Notes under the pieces: generated by a model
Database searches by the model: none
The model's input: only the letters and a program-made list of their open reading frames with translations
Told to the model about the DNA's origin: nothing
Program-made: the position numbers and the translations under genes
NCBI RefSeq assembly: GCF_013410215.1
Contig: NZ_JACCFQ010000001.1
Span: 1,674,001 to 1,738,000 of the forward strand
DNA length: 64,000 nucleotides
Direction: 5' to 3'
Origin: Nesterenkonia sandarakina
GTDB lineage: Bacteria; Actinomycetota; Actinomycetes; Actinomycetales; Micrococcaceae
Shown: positions 27,810 through 38,256 of the stretch, one piece after another
Layout: every line of letters begins with the position of its first letter
How positions within the stretch are numbered: the first letter of the stretch is position 1

Positions 27810-29536
27810 TCCGCCGTCGGTTCTTCGCCCTGATCACCGCGCTGCTCGCCGTGATGCTCACACTCAGCGCCTGCTCTCCGATGCTGCCCACCGATGGGCC
27901 GGTGGGCACCTCGGCGCCGGAATCGAGCCGGGACCTCGCCTACGCCCTGGAGGCGCAGCCGCCGCAGACCGGAGCCAGCGCAGAACAGATCGTCTCCGGA
28001 TTCATCCGCGCCGGGGCCGGCGCCCAGGACGACTACGCCATCGCCCGGGAGTTCATGTCTCCGGAGGCGGCCCGGGAATGGCGTCCAGACGCCCGCACCG
28101 TGGTCTACTCCTCCGAGCCTCCGGTGCTTGCCTCCGGAGACAACACCTGGAGCGCGCCCTTCCAGGTCGATTCGGTGGTGGACGAGGCCGGCATCCTGAC
28201 CCGCCTGCCCGAGGACTCCACCGAGGTCATGGACTTCACGCTGGAGGAGATCGAGGGGGAGTGGCGGATCACCGAGGCCCCGGACGGCACCATGCTCAAC
28301 GAGGGCAGCTTCCAGCAGGCCTTCCAGGCGCACACCCTCTACTACTTCGACCCGGAGCTGCGCTACGCGGTGCCGGACCAGCGCTGGTTCCTCAACCGTC
28401 CAGGGATCTCCTCGGAGATCGTCAGCGCGCTGCTCGCTGGGCCGGCGCCCTACCTGGAACCCGCCGTGGTCTCGGCCTTCTCCGATTCGGCCCAGCTCGA
28501 GCGCGCCTCGGTCCCGGTGGAGGACAGCATCGCCGCCGTGGATCTCGCACCGGAGGGTGTGGCCGACGCCGGGCCGGCTGAGCGTGCCCTGATGCAGGAG
28601 CAGCTGGAGCTGGCGCTGACCTCGCTGACCCGGATCAACGAGGTCGAGATCACCGTGGCGCAGAGCGAGCTCGACATCCCGGCGCGTGAGGACCTCCCGG
28701 AGGAGGACCGACTGGACATCCAGGTGGCCCCCGAGGTGGACTCCACCCAGGTGGGCATCCAGGACGACACCCTGGTCCGGCAGAACGATCAGGTGACCCT
28801 CTCGATCGGGAGCCTCCCCGACATCTCAGATCTCGACCCGCAGGCTCCGGCGTTCCCCGGGACCTCCTCGGAGGACGTCTTCGCCTTCCTCAACGGTGCT
28901 GGTGACCGGCTCTATCACCTGCGCCCGGAGCGGGCCGAGGACCCAGTGCTCGAGGCCGAGAACCTCACCCGGCCCTCGATGGACAACTACGGCTGGACCT
29001 GGACTGCCTCAGCCGAGGGGGAGGACGCCACCGTCCACGCGGTCGCCTATGACGAAACTCTGGAGCCGAACTCGACAGAGGTCAGCGCCGACTGGCTGGA
29101 GGACCGCACGATCACCTCGCTGCGCATCGCCCAGGACGGCGCCCGCGCGGCGATGATCCTCGACGACGACGGCGAGCGTGACCTCTACGTCGCCGGTGTC
29201 ATCCGTGACTCCTCCGGGATCCCGCGCGGACTCGGACAGCCGATGCGGCTTGCGACCTCTGTGCAGCTCGAAGAGGTGCGCTGGCAGGGCCCCGATGCGC
29301 TCTACGTGTGGGCGAACTCCGAAGAAGAGCCGATGACCCCGGAACGGGTCACCCTGACCGGTTCCAACCGGGTGGACAGCCCGCTGCTGGGCCTGTTGAA
29401 CATCTCCGCCGGTGAAGGCCAGAGCAATCTCTTCGCCGAGACCGTGGACGTTCCGTTCTACAACCTCTCCAGCAATGGGGAGACCTGGGTGGTCCTCGAG
29501 GACGTCGAGGTGCGCGATCTGGCCTTCCGGGGCTGA
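27806..29536 (+). CDS. lpqB: Lipoprotein LpqB, MtrAB accessory protein
   Basis: A 576-residue lipoprotein with a signal peptide and lipobox LSAC, Cys23 being the lipid-anchored residue. The first half includes a GerMN-type region (ISSEIVSALLAGPAPYLEP) and the second half a beta-propeller-like LpqB domain (TITSLRIAQDGARAAMIL). LpqB binds the extracytoplasmic part of MtrB and tunes the pathway in mycobacteria. The ATG overlaps the mtrB stop (ATGA), so translation is coupled; the mtrA-mtrB-lpqB order is conserved in actinobacteria. Confidence 0.95.
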   Translation: MIRRRFFALITALLAVMLTLSACSPMLPTDGPVGTSAPESSRDLAYALEAQPPQTGASAEQIVSGFIRAGAGAQDDYAIAREFMSPEAAREWRPDARTVVYSSEPPVLASGDNTWSAPFQVDSVVDEAGILTRLPEDSTEVMDFTLEEIEGEWRITEAPDGTMLNEGSFQQAFQAHTLYYFDPELRYAVPDQRWFLNRPGISSEIVSALLAGPAPYLEPAVVSAFSDSAQLERASVPVEDSIAAVDLAPEGVADAGPAERALMQEQLELALTSLTRINEVEITVAQSELDIPAREDLPEEDRLDIQVAPEVDSTQVGIQDDTLVRQNDQVTLSIGSLPDISDLDPQAPAFPGTSSEDVFAFLNGAGDRLYHLRPERAEDPVLEAENLTRPSMDNYGWTWTASAEGEDATVHAVAYDETLEPNSTEVSADWLEDRTITSLRIAQDGARAAMILDDDGERDLYVAGVIRDSSGIPRGLGQPMRLATSVQLEEVRWQGPDALYVWANSEEEPMTPERVTLTGSNRVDSPLLGLLNISAGEGQSNLFAETVDVPFYNLSSNGETWVVLEDVEVRDLAFRG

Positions 29537-29605
29537 GCTGCTCCCGGAGGCGCGCCGCCGTTCTGAGACGGCGCCGGCCTGACGGGGTGCTGATCTGAGA
29601 CGGCG

Positions 29606-29680
29606 CTGCTCAACCCGGCGCTGGTCGACCCGGTGCTGGTCGACCCGGCGCTGGTCGACCCGGCGCTGATCGACCCGGTG
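29606..29680. repeat. 15-bp tandem repeat (five copies) upstream of comF
   Basis: Five consecutive 15-base units of the form CTGGTCGACCCGGCG, with few substitutions, fill 29606-29680 between lpqB and comF. The period is a multiple of three and the frame is open (LVDPA repeats on the plus strand), but no coding gene is supported: there is no start with a ribosome-binding site and no family likeness. The gap 29537-29798 (262 bases) otherwise holds a duplicated TCTGAGACGGCGC motif at about 29564 and 29594. Confidence 0.8.
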
Positions 29681-29798
29681 CCGACCTGCAACGGCGCTGC
29701 TTCTCCCCAGCCCGGATCGAGGCAGCCTCGCAGTGCCCGATCTCCCCAGCGCGGCTCGAGGCGATCCGACCGGATGCTCGCTCCGGCATGCTCACAGG

Positions 29799-30869
29799 AT
29801 GACTCGAAGCTCCCCAGTCTCCGCCGAAATCGTCCGGGCCCTGGACCGGCTCTGGTTCGCTCCGCTGGGAGCCGGACTCCGGGCAGCTGTCTCCTCGGCG
29901 GCTGGGATGCTGTCTCCGGTGTGGTGCATCGGGTGCGCGGAGCAGGATGTGGTGCTCTGCCCGCCGTGTGCCGAAGATCTGCACCTGCTCACCCGTGCGC
30001 CCTTTGCGGCTGAAGAGCAGGCGCTGGCCCTGCCGCTGCTGCTCGAGGAGCAGGAGATGACCGTGCTGCCGGTCAGCGCGGCCGCCCGCTATGAGGCGCT
30101 GGTCGCCCGGTCCGTGCTGGCCTTCAAGGATCACGGGGCCATCGGTCTGGGCGCTGCGCTGGGGCCCGGGTTCGCCCGGGCGCTGCGCCTGGCCCTGGAG
30201 CGCGCCGCCGAGCCGGGGGCGCCAACGCCCGAGCCGACGCCCGAGCCGACGCCCGAGCCAGCGCCCGGGCCGGCACTCGGGCGAGCAGCCGGGGCCGAAT
30301 ACCTGGCGGAGCCCCGGCCAGCAGCTGGGCCAGCAACCGGACCAGAACCCACGCCCGAACCCGAGGCGGCACCGGGGGCGGAGCCCGGTGCGGCGCTGTC
30401 ACGGGTCTGGTGGCTGGTGAGCCCGCCGCCGTCGTTGCGTTCCCGGCTGAGTCGAGGATTCGATCCGGTCCAGGTCCTGCTCCGGCACGCCCTCGGCGCC
30501 ACCGGCGGCGAACTGGACCACCGGGGCCAGAGGCTGCGGCCCGGGCCGGGGCTGGTGCGACCCTCCCGCACCGCCACGCTGGGCACGCTGAACCCGCGGA
30601 ACGCCCGGCAGAAGACCCGAGGCGCGCAGGCCAGGCGTCGCCGCTCGGTGGGCAGCATCGCCCTCACCCGGCGCGGCCGGGCGCTGCTGCCCGGTGCTCA
30701 GGTGCTGCTGGTCGACGATGTGCTCACCAGCGGATCCACGCTGGCTGAGCTGCACCGGGTGCTCTCCTGCGCCGGGGCGCGGGTCCACGGTGCAGCGGTC
30801 TTCGCCGCGGCCCCTGGACCTGGGGCTGCGATGGAATCTTCGCTGGTGAGAGCTTCGCCCGAGGCGTAA
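29799..30869 (+). CDS. ComF family phosphoribosyltransferase-like protein with PEPT-rich insertion
   Basis: ComF-family protein (356 residues from the ATG at 29799; homologues are about 220-260), associated with DNA uptake in competent bacteria but widespread in others. The N-terminal zinc site CIGC and LCPPC is at about residues 48-65, and the phosphoribosyltransferase loop VLLVDDVLTSGSTLAEL at about 302-318. Between them, about residues 140-200, is an insertion made of repeated PTPEPTPEP and PGPA units, unlike the compact family fold. Position next to lpqB and hpf matches the mycobacterial order (Rv3242c). Function in this organism is unproven. Confidence 0.87.
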   Translation: MTRSSPVSAEIVRALDRLWFAPLGAGLRAAVSSAAGMLSPVWCIGCAEQDVVLCPPCAEDLHLLTRAPFAAEEQALALPLLLEEQEMTVLPVSAAARYEALVARSVLAFKDHGAIGLGAALGPGFARALRLALERAAEPGAPTPEPTPEPTPEPAPGPALGRAAGAEYLAEPRPAAGPATGPEPTPEPEAAPGAEPGAALSRVWWLVSPPPSLRSRLSRGFDPVQVLLRHALGATGGELDHRGQRLRPGPGLVRPSRTATLGTLNPRNARQKTRGAQARRRRSVGSIALTRRGRALLPGAQVLLVDDVLTSGSTLAELHRVLSCAGARVHGAAVFAAAPGPGAAMESSLVRASPEA

Positions 30870-30933
30870 ATGGTGACGTGGATCGCCCCGGGGAACTAGT
30901 CTGAGGTATGGGTACTTCTTAGAGTCCCATCGC

Positions 30934-30966
30934 AGCGGCGAGGGGAAGAGTGTTCCCGTCCCCGCT
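30934..30966 (+). other. Imperfect hairpin in the hpf leader
   Basis: Positions 30934-30947 and 30953-30966 form a 14-base stem with two mismatches and a 5-base loop, about 30 bases before the hpf start. A TAGAGT hexamer at 30920-30925 could be a -10 element just upstream, which would place the stem in the hpf 5' leader. It may affect mRNA stability or translation; no known riboswitch is recognised. Confidence 0.4.
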
Positions 30967-30996
30967 GTGTCTGATATCGGATACGAGGAGGACAGA

Positions 30997-31686
30997 ATGA
31001 CTCTGCAGGTCAACTTCACTGGCCGAAATATCGCGATCCCCGCCAGCTTCAAGGAGCACGTCGAGGGCAAGCTCGAGAAGATCGAGCAGCTCACCGATAA
31101 GGGGCATCGCCTGGAGATCAAGGTCTCCAGCGAGAACTCCCACCGCCGAGCCGACACCAGCATGACCGTGGAGCTGACAGTCATCGGCCGGGGCAAGGTC
31201 ATTCGTTCCGAGGCGCAGGCCGGTGACAAGTTCGCCGCCTTTGAGATTGCCCTGAACAAGCTCACCGAGCGTCTCCGGCGCACCCTGGACAAGAAGAAGT
31301 CCCGCGCCCACGCCTCCCACAACGGGGCCGCCGACGTGGCCGCCGCCATGGCCAGCGTCCCGCCGGCCGCCACGGACCGCCCGCTCTATGAGCAGGTCCT
31401 CGACGCGGAGGCAGCCGATGATGTGCCGCCCACCGAGGATGCGGCGGAATCAAGCATCAAGATCCGGCGCAAGGTCTTCCCGGCCAAGCCGCTCAGCGTC
31501 GACGCAGCCGTGGACGCGATGGAACTCGTCGGCCACGACTTCTACCTCTTCGTGGACGCCGCCACGGGTCAGCCCTCAGCGGTCTACCGCCGCCGCGGCT
31601 GGACCTACGGAGTGATCTCGCTGGATCAGAACAGCAGTGACCAGCACGAGCCTGTGATCGAGGAGCTGGCCTACCAGGCCTCCTGA
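30997..31686 (+). CDS. hpf: Long-form hibernation-promoting factor (HPF/RaiA)
   Basis: Ribosome-binding protein of 229 residues that stops translation in stationary phase. It has an N-terminal HPF domain (about 1-100: TLQVNFTGRNIAIPASFKEH, KLEKIEQLTDKGHRLEIKV) and a C-terminal dimerisation domain (about 165-225: IKIRRKVFPAKPLSVDAAVD, MELVGHDFYLFVDAATG) that joins two ribosomes into 100S dimers. The ATG at 30997 is preceded by GAGGAGGACAGA, a strong ribosome-binding site. It lies upstream of secA as in other actinobacteria. Confidence 0.96.
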   Translation: MTLQVNFTGRNIAIPASFKEHVEGKLEKIEQLTDKGHRLEIKVSSENSHRRADTSMTVELTVIGRGKVIRSEAQAGDKFAAFEIALNKLTERLRRTLDKKKSRAHASHNGAADVAAAMASVPPAATDRPLYEQVLDAEAADDVPPTEDAAESSIKIRRKVFPAKPLSVDAAVDAMELVGHDFYLFVDAATGQPSAVYRRRGWTYGVISLDQNSSDQHEPVIEELAYQAS

Positions 31687-31708
31687 GCTTCTCGGCGACG
31701 CTTCCGTT

Positions 31709-31773
31709 GAGGGGCGGTTTCTCCGGGTGCTTCATCGCTGTATCGGTGAAGATGCTCGGAGAATCCGCCCCTC
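31709..31773 (+). terminator. Long two-part hairpin between hpf and secA
   Basis: Arms 31709-31725 and 31757-31773 pair over 17 bases with one mismatch, and an inner stem (CTTCATCG with CGGTGAAG, one G-U pair) caps it with a 6-base loop. It begins about 20 bases after the hpf stop and is the likely hpf terminator. The following TAGAAT at 31821-31826 may be the -10 of a separate secA promoter. No long T-run follows, so some read-through is possible. Confidence 0.6.
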
Positions 31774-31893
31774 GACGCTGTGAGCTGTCTTCCAGTTCCG
31801 GGTCCGCTGAGCGGAGCGCGTAGAATGACAGATGGGGATCCATGCCTATCGTGGGTCTCCGCCGAACCAGTAGACACTGATGGAGAACTGGCT

Positions 31894-34506
<2,613 letters not shown>

Positions 34507-34522
34507 GCCCGGAGCAGGCGGC

Positions 34523-35218
34523 TCATCCCAGCTCCATCGCGACGACGCGCCAGCGCCGCCGGTGGGCTTCGAGCCGAAGCGCGCAGGCCCGGATCCGGCG
34601 GCCGTCTCCGAACACCACCGAGACCTCCCAGGCGCCGCGGGTGACACGTTCGGCGCGCAGATGCCCGAAGGTCAACGGCTGGGGGCGAGGGATCGTCCTC
34701 GGCGACGCCTGCCGGGATCGCGCCGCAGGGTCCGGGGTCGCGTCTGCGCGTCTGCGGGTCTCAGCCAGCAGCGCGGCGCGCTCTGCCACCTTGTTCTGCA
34801 CCTCGAGATCCAACCACCGCTGCAACTGCCTGGCCGGGCGCAGACCCTGCAGCACCTCTGTCGTCACCTGGCAGACGATCCGCGCGATCGCGCAGATCTG
34901 CCGGTGCTCCTCGCGATAGGTGGCCAGTGTGGTGGGTGGCTCACCCGGAGGTCGATGGGTCGCCGCGGGCTCGCGTTCTGCGCGCAGTCGGCGGATCAGT
35001 GCTGGAACCTCCTCCTCTCTGCGGAGCCGATAAGGCGATGCAGCGACGGGGGCCTGTCGTCGCCACGACGACCCCGGGGCCGCGACCACCGTGGTGCGCC
35101 CGGCCAGCTGGGGGTCACCGTCGAGGAAGGCGCGCAGCGCCGCCATGGGATCCTCCTGGGCTGCGCTGCGAGAGCCGGAAGTCGAGTAGGGCTGCGGTTC
35201 GGCTGGACTGACGGACAT
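34523..35218 (-). CDS. Rv3235-family (DUF6459) protein
   Basis: A 231-residue protein without signal peptide or membrane helix. The N-terminal 110 residues are variable and Pro/Arg-rich. The conserved C-terminal half has TLATYREEHRQICAIARIVC, LRPARQLQRWLDLEV and, near the end, ACALRLEAHRRRWRVVAMELG, typical of the Rv3235 family found next to secA. The fold resembles SnoaL/NTF2-like domains but its function is unknown. It is convergent with secA (16 bases apart) and follows the LysM-protein gene. Confidence 0.83.
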   Translation of the reverse strand: MSVSPAEPQPYSTSGSRSAAQEDPMAALRAFLDGDPQLAGRTTVVAAPGSSWRRQAPVAASPYRLRREEEVPALIRRLRAEREPAATHRPPGEPPTTLATYREEHRQICAIARIVCQVTTEVLQGLRPARQLQRWLDLEVQNKVAERAALLAETRRRADATPDPAARSRQASPRTIPRPQPLTFGHLRAERVTRGAWEVSVVFGDGRRIRACALRLEAHRRRWRVVAMELG

Positions 35219-35288
35219 GATCTCTCCCTGTGGGTCGAATGCTCTGGTGCTGGTGCTGGTGCTGGTGCCTGTGCTTGTGAGGTGGTCG

Positions 35289-36263
35289 TCAGCTGCCCGG
35301 GACGGTCAGGATCATTCCCGGCAGGATGATGCCGGGATCGGCGCCGATCCGGTCGCGGTTCACTGCGTGCCACCGGGGCCAGCTTTCTGCGATCTCCCAA
35401 TCGGTGGCGTCCGGGCCCAGGTGGTCCGCGGCGATGTCCCAGAGTGAGTCCCCAAGGCGCACCACGATCTGCTCCGGTGCCGAGGTGTCACGCTGCGGCA
35501 GGCCCTGAAGCCGCTCAGCACCGGGCAGCTCGGGGATGAAAAGGCCCGACGGCGGCTGTGTCGGGTCTGCCCGCCGCTCCGGGTCTGGGTGCCGATCTTC
35601 TTCAGGCGCATGGCTCACCTCATGCGCGGCACGGATCTCTGACGCGGTGCGGATCTCTGACGCGGTGCGGGTCTCAGACGCGGTCCGGATCTCTGACACC
35701 ACGCCGGGCTCAGTCATCACGGGCCGGGTGGGTCCGGGCCGGGTCACCTCACCCGGCCCGGCGGGGTCGAACAGCACCGAGTCTGCACCCCCGATGCTCT
35801 GCCCGGTTTCGGTCGCGGTGGATCGGGGCCAGGCATCGGCCGCCACACTGCTCAGTCCCAGCCCCGCGGCCACCACCAGTGTGGCGCTGCGGCGCATGAA
35901 CTCAGGGCTGAAGAGCGCCAGCCGTCGTTCCAGCTTCCAGGCACCGCACCGTTGGGCAAGCTGCTGAGCCAGGACCGCGAGCACCGCGACGGTGGTGGCG
36001 CCACTGACGCACAGTCCCGCCGCGGCAGCGAGGAGCCCGAGTGCCGTCTCTGCGGCATCGATGCCGTGCTGGTGCTGCAGCCGCGCAAAGGATCCCTCGA
36101 GATCGGGCTGCCCCGCGAGGATCACCGTGCCGAAGTGCCACAGTGCGGGTCCGCTCCCGATGAGCGCGATGCTCAGGAGCAGGTCTCTGAGCCGGGTCTC
36201 CGAGACGAAGCCGCTCGACGTCGAAATGTCAGCTGGTGTTCTGGTCATATCCATGGAACCCAT
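35289..36263 (-). CDS. Membrane protein with C-terminal LysM domain
   Basis: A 324-residue protein with three hydrophobic segments in its N-terminal half (about residues 27-50, 75-100 and 128-145) and a C-terminal LysM domain (about 263-324: VVRLGDSLWDIAADHLGP ... IILPGMILTVPG) that would bind peptidoglycan. Between them is a disordered linker with ASEIRTASEIRT repeats (35635-35700 in DNA). ATGs at 36263, 36254 and 36248 are all possible starts. LysM proteins at this spot, near the SAF/CpaE pair and Rv3235 gene, are a recurrent actinobacterial arrangement; a cell-wall role is inferred. Confidence 0.83.
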   Translation of the reverse strand: MGSMDMTRTPADISTSSGFVSETRLRDLLLSIALIGSGPALWHFGTVILAGQPDLEGSFARLQHQHGIDAAETALGLLAAAAGLCVSGATTVAVLAVLAQQLAQRCGAWKLERRLALFSPEFMRRSATLVVAAGLGLSSVAADAWPRSTATETGQSIGGADSVLFDPAGPGEVTRPGPTRPVMTEPGVVSEIRTASETRTASEIRTASEIRAAHEVSHAPEEDRHPDPERRADPTQPPSGLFIPELPGAERLQGLPQRDTSAPEQIVVRLGDSLWDIAADHLGPDATDWEIAESWPRWHAVNRDRIGADPGIILPGMILTVPGS

Positions 36264-36396
36264 CCCGAGTTTTTTAGTGCTGTTTGATAACGCTGGGTGT
36301 ATTTAGAGTGTACCGAGTTGTCCCGGGTCTTCAAGAGGGTTCGGGAGGAGTCCTGTAGCCTCAGCCCAGGCAGCAAGTCACGGAGGTGAGACCGGA

Positions 36397-36960
36397 ATGC
36401 GCTGGGAAGCACTCTTTGCCGATCTCGAGACACAGCTGGAGGCGGCGCAGACCGCTGAGTTCAATGCAGCGCTGGCCGAGGCATCCCGGCTTGAAGCGTC
36501 TCGGGTGGAGTTCGCCGAGCGTCTGCGCGCGCATCGGCATCGAGAGCTGGGTCTACACGTCTGGGGTGGTCAGCGGCTCGATGTGCGGATTCAGGCGGTC
36601 GGGTCCGACTGGCTCTCGGGCGCTCTCCCGCAGCACAGCGTCCTGGTGCCGCTGAGGAGCATCCTCGCGGTCGAGGGAATGGCTCGCGCGGCGGCCCGGA
36701 GCGAACCCAGCGCGGCCCGACGACGTCTGGGCATCATGGCGCCTCTGCGCAGCTTGGCCCGGGATCGGGCGCAGGTCAGCGTGATCGGGGTGCACGGGCT
36801 TCTGGCCGCGGGGCTGATCGCGACCGCAGGCCGGGACTTCGTCGACATCGCGCCGGTGAGTGCGGAAGGGATGAGCCGGGCCGACGCCGGGCGCGCGGCA
36901 CGCACCATCCCGCTGCACGCCGTGGCATGGTTCCGCGGCGAGGGGCCTGATCTGGACTAG
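36397..36960 (+). CDS. Conserved hypothetical protein, 187 residues
   Basis: Not recognised as a named family. It starts RWEALFADLETQLEAAQTAEF, a charged helix of about 45 residues, followed by a beta-rich part (ELGLHVWGGQRLDVRIQAVG, SDWLSGALPQHSVLVPLRSI) that reads like a small SH3- or LSm-type barrel, and a C-terminal alpha/beta part ending in PLHAVAWFRGEG. No signal peptide or membrane helix. The ATG at 36397 is preceded by GGAGGTGAGACCGGA. Divergent from the LysM gene; the 133-base AT-richer gap between them (36264-36396) holds both promoters, including TAGAGT at 36304. Confidence 0.7.
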   Translation: MRWEALFADLETQLEAAQTAEFNAALAEASRLEASRVEFAERLRAHRHRELGLHVWGGQRLDVRIQAVGSDWLSGALPQHSVLVPLRSILAVEGMARAAARSEPSAARRRLGIMAPLRSLARDRAQVSVIGVHGLLAAGLIATAGRDFVDIAPVSAEGMSRADAGRAARTIPLHAVAWFRGEGPDLD

Positions 36961-36973
36961 TCGAGCCCCCGAC

Positions 36974-37231
36974 TCAGGACGCGGTGGTGCGCGGGGTGTG
37001 TTCTTGCGGTGTCCCCGGTGCGGGGGTGGAGGCGGTTGCAGAGCGGGATTCGCGCTGCGCCGCGTACTGGCGCTCGATGTACTCGTCGAGCTTGGCCTCC
37101 TCGACCCGCCACTGACCGCGACCCCCGATCTGAATCCCCTCCAGGTCCCCGGTCTTGATCAGGGCGCGGGTCTGCGACATGGAGATGTTCAACGCCTCCG
37201 CCACATCAGGCAGGGTCAGGAACCGTCGCAT
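36974..37231 (-). CDS. Small excisionase-type helix-turn-helix DNA-binding protein
   Basis: An 85-residue protein from the ATG at 37231 (AGGA five bases upstream). Residues 1-60 are a MerR/excisionase-type winged helix: RFLTLPDVAEALNISMSQTR, ALIKTGDLEGIQIGGRGQWR and VEEAKLDEYIERQY. The remaining residues are a disordered Thr/Pro tail. Such proteins occur singly on actinobacterial chromosomes near the SAF/CpaE genes and need not be linked to a prophage; no integrase or attachment site is seen nearby. It is convergent with the preceding hypothetical gene and divergent from the SAF gene. Confidence 0.85.
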   Translation of the reverse strand: MRRFLTLPDVAEALNISMSQTRALIKTGDLEGIQIGGRGQWRVEEAKLDEYIERQYAAQRESRSATASTPAPGTPQEHTPRTTAS

Positions 37232-37359
37232 CGTGATCCTCCGTGTTTCGACGTGTCGTTTGGTGTCGTTTCTCCCATTCTTCCACGTCTGAGTCCTGAG
37301 GCCAGAGTTCTGCACCCCGGAGATGCGATCGGCCTTATGCACAGATTTCACCGGACCCG

Positions 37360-37388
37360 TTGTCTTCTGAGGAGCCGGTATCTACGCT
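37360..37388 (+). promoter_or_regulatory. Probable promoter of the SAF/CpaE-like operon
   Basis: TTGTCT (37360-37365) and TACGCT (37383-37388) are separated by 17 bases, a reasonable SigA-type -35/-10 pair, about 45 bases before the SAF-gene ATG at 37435. The gap 37232-37434 also holds the promoter of the small HTH gene on the other strand. Sequence match only. Confidence 0.45.
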
Positions 37389-37434
37389 GATGCCTGTGCG
37401 CCCGTGACGGCGGGCCGTCAGCCAGGGAGACACC

Positions 37435-38256
37435 ATGCCTGAGCCCCAGTCCACGCGGAGCCCCGATTCCAGGCCGCAGCCGCCGCACTCCGCCGCGTCG
37501 CGGCCCGGGCCTGGAGCCCAGCGGCTGCGCGCACCGAGCTGGCGGGATCCGCGGCTGCTCGTCGGGGTGCTGATCGTGGCGCTCTCCGTCTCCGGTGTGA
37601 TCGCCCTGGTGACCACACAGAATCGCACCACCCCGGTCTACGCGGCAGACCGGCTGCTCGCCGTGGGGGACCGGCTCTCCGTGGAGGACCTCCGCGTGGT
37701 CCAGGTCCAGATCGATGAGCTGTCGGAGGCATATCTCCCTGTCAGCAGTGCACTGCCGGAGGACGCCGAGTTCATCGCCATGGTCGATGAGGGAGAGCTG
37801 ATCCCTCGCCGTGCTGTGGCCGAGGATGATCCGCAGGGACGTCAGGCGATGACGATCACAGTGGAGCACACCCTCGCCAGGGGCGTGGAGCCAGGTCGAC
37901 TGGTCGACGTCTGGGCCGCAGACGCGGGAGCGCTGGGCGCACAGGAGGAGGTCGAGGTCGAGCAGCTCGCCGCAGGCGCCCAGGTCTCAGAGATCACCGA
38001 GTCCAACACCACCTTCGGCACGCAGGAGCGGGTCACCGTCGAGCTGCTGGTGGACCCTGAGGAGCTGCCTGCGCTGTTGGGCGCCACCAGCTCTGCCTCC
38101 ACGCTGTCGGTGGTCCCGGCCGGGGCTGCGGGGGAGCCGGACCCAGAACCAGCAGCGGCGTCGGATCCAGATTCAGACTCAGATACGGACCTAGACTCAG
38201 ATTCGGACCCGGATACAGAACCGGATTCGGACCCAGACCCGGAGGACGAGACCTAG
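37435..38256 (+). CDS. SAF-domain membrane protein with acidic repeat tail
   Basis: A 273-residue single-pass membrane protein: Pro-rich cytoplasmic N-terminus, helix at about 42-61 (LLVGVLIVALSVSGVIALVT), then a SAF domain (about 65-135: VYAADRLLAVGDRLSVEDLR) as in CpaB/FlgA-type pilus and flagellar assembly proteins. The C-terminal tail (about 240-273) is a run of Asp/Ser/Pro/Glu repeats (DSDSDTDLDSDSDPDTEP). The ATG at 37435 has GGGAG upstream. Its stop is directly followed by the CpaE-like ATPase ATG, so the two probably act together, perhaps in assembling a surface structure; no pilin gene is in view. Confidence 0.82.
   Translation: MPEPQSTRSPDSRPQPPHSAASRPGPGAQRLRAPSWRDPRLLVGVLIVALSVSGVIALVTTQNRTTPVYAADRLLAVGDRLSVEDLRVVQVQIDELSEAYLPVSSALPEDAEFIAMVDEGELIPRRAVAEDDPQGRQAMTITVEHTLARGVEPGRLVDVWAADAGALGAQEEVEVEQLAAGAQVSEITESNTTFGTQERVTVELLVDPEELPALLGATSSASTLSVVPAGAAGEPDPEPAAASDPDSDSDTDLDSDSDPDTEPDSDPDPEDET
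38162..38246 (+). repeat. Asp/Ser/Pro codon repeat at the 3' end of the SAF gene
   Basis: Short six-base-type units (GAYTCR, GAYCCR) repeat through this interval and encode an almost wholly Asp/Ser/Pro/Glu/Thr tail. The tract keeps the reading frame. Such units are prone to copy-number change. Confidence 0.7.

Noticed and set aside
29606-29680. CRISPR-like array
   Set aside because: Units are contiguous 15-mers without spacers, and no cas genes are nearby.
36974-37231. Prophage or integrative element marked by an excisionase-type HTH gene
   Set aside because: No integrase, attachment repeats or phage genes; such small HTH proteins are common in actinobacterial chromosomes.
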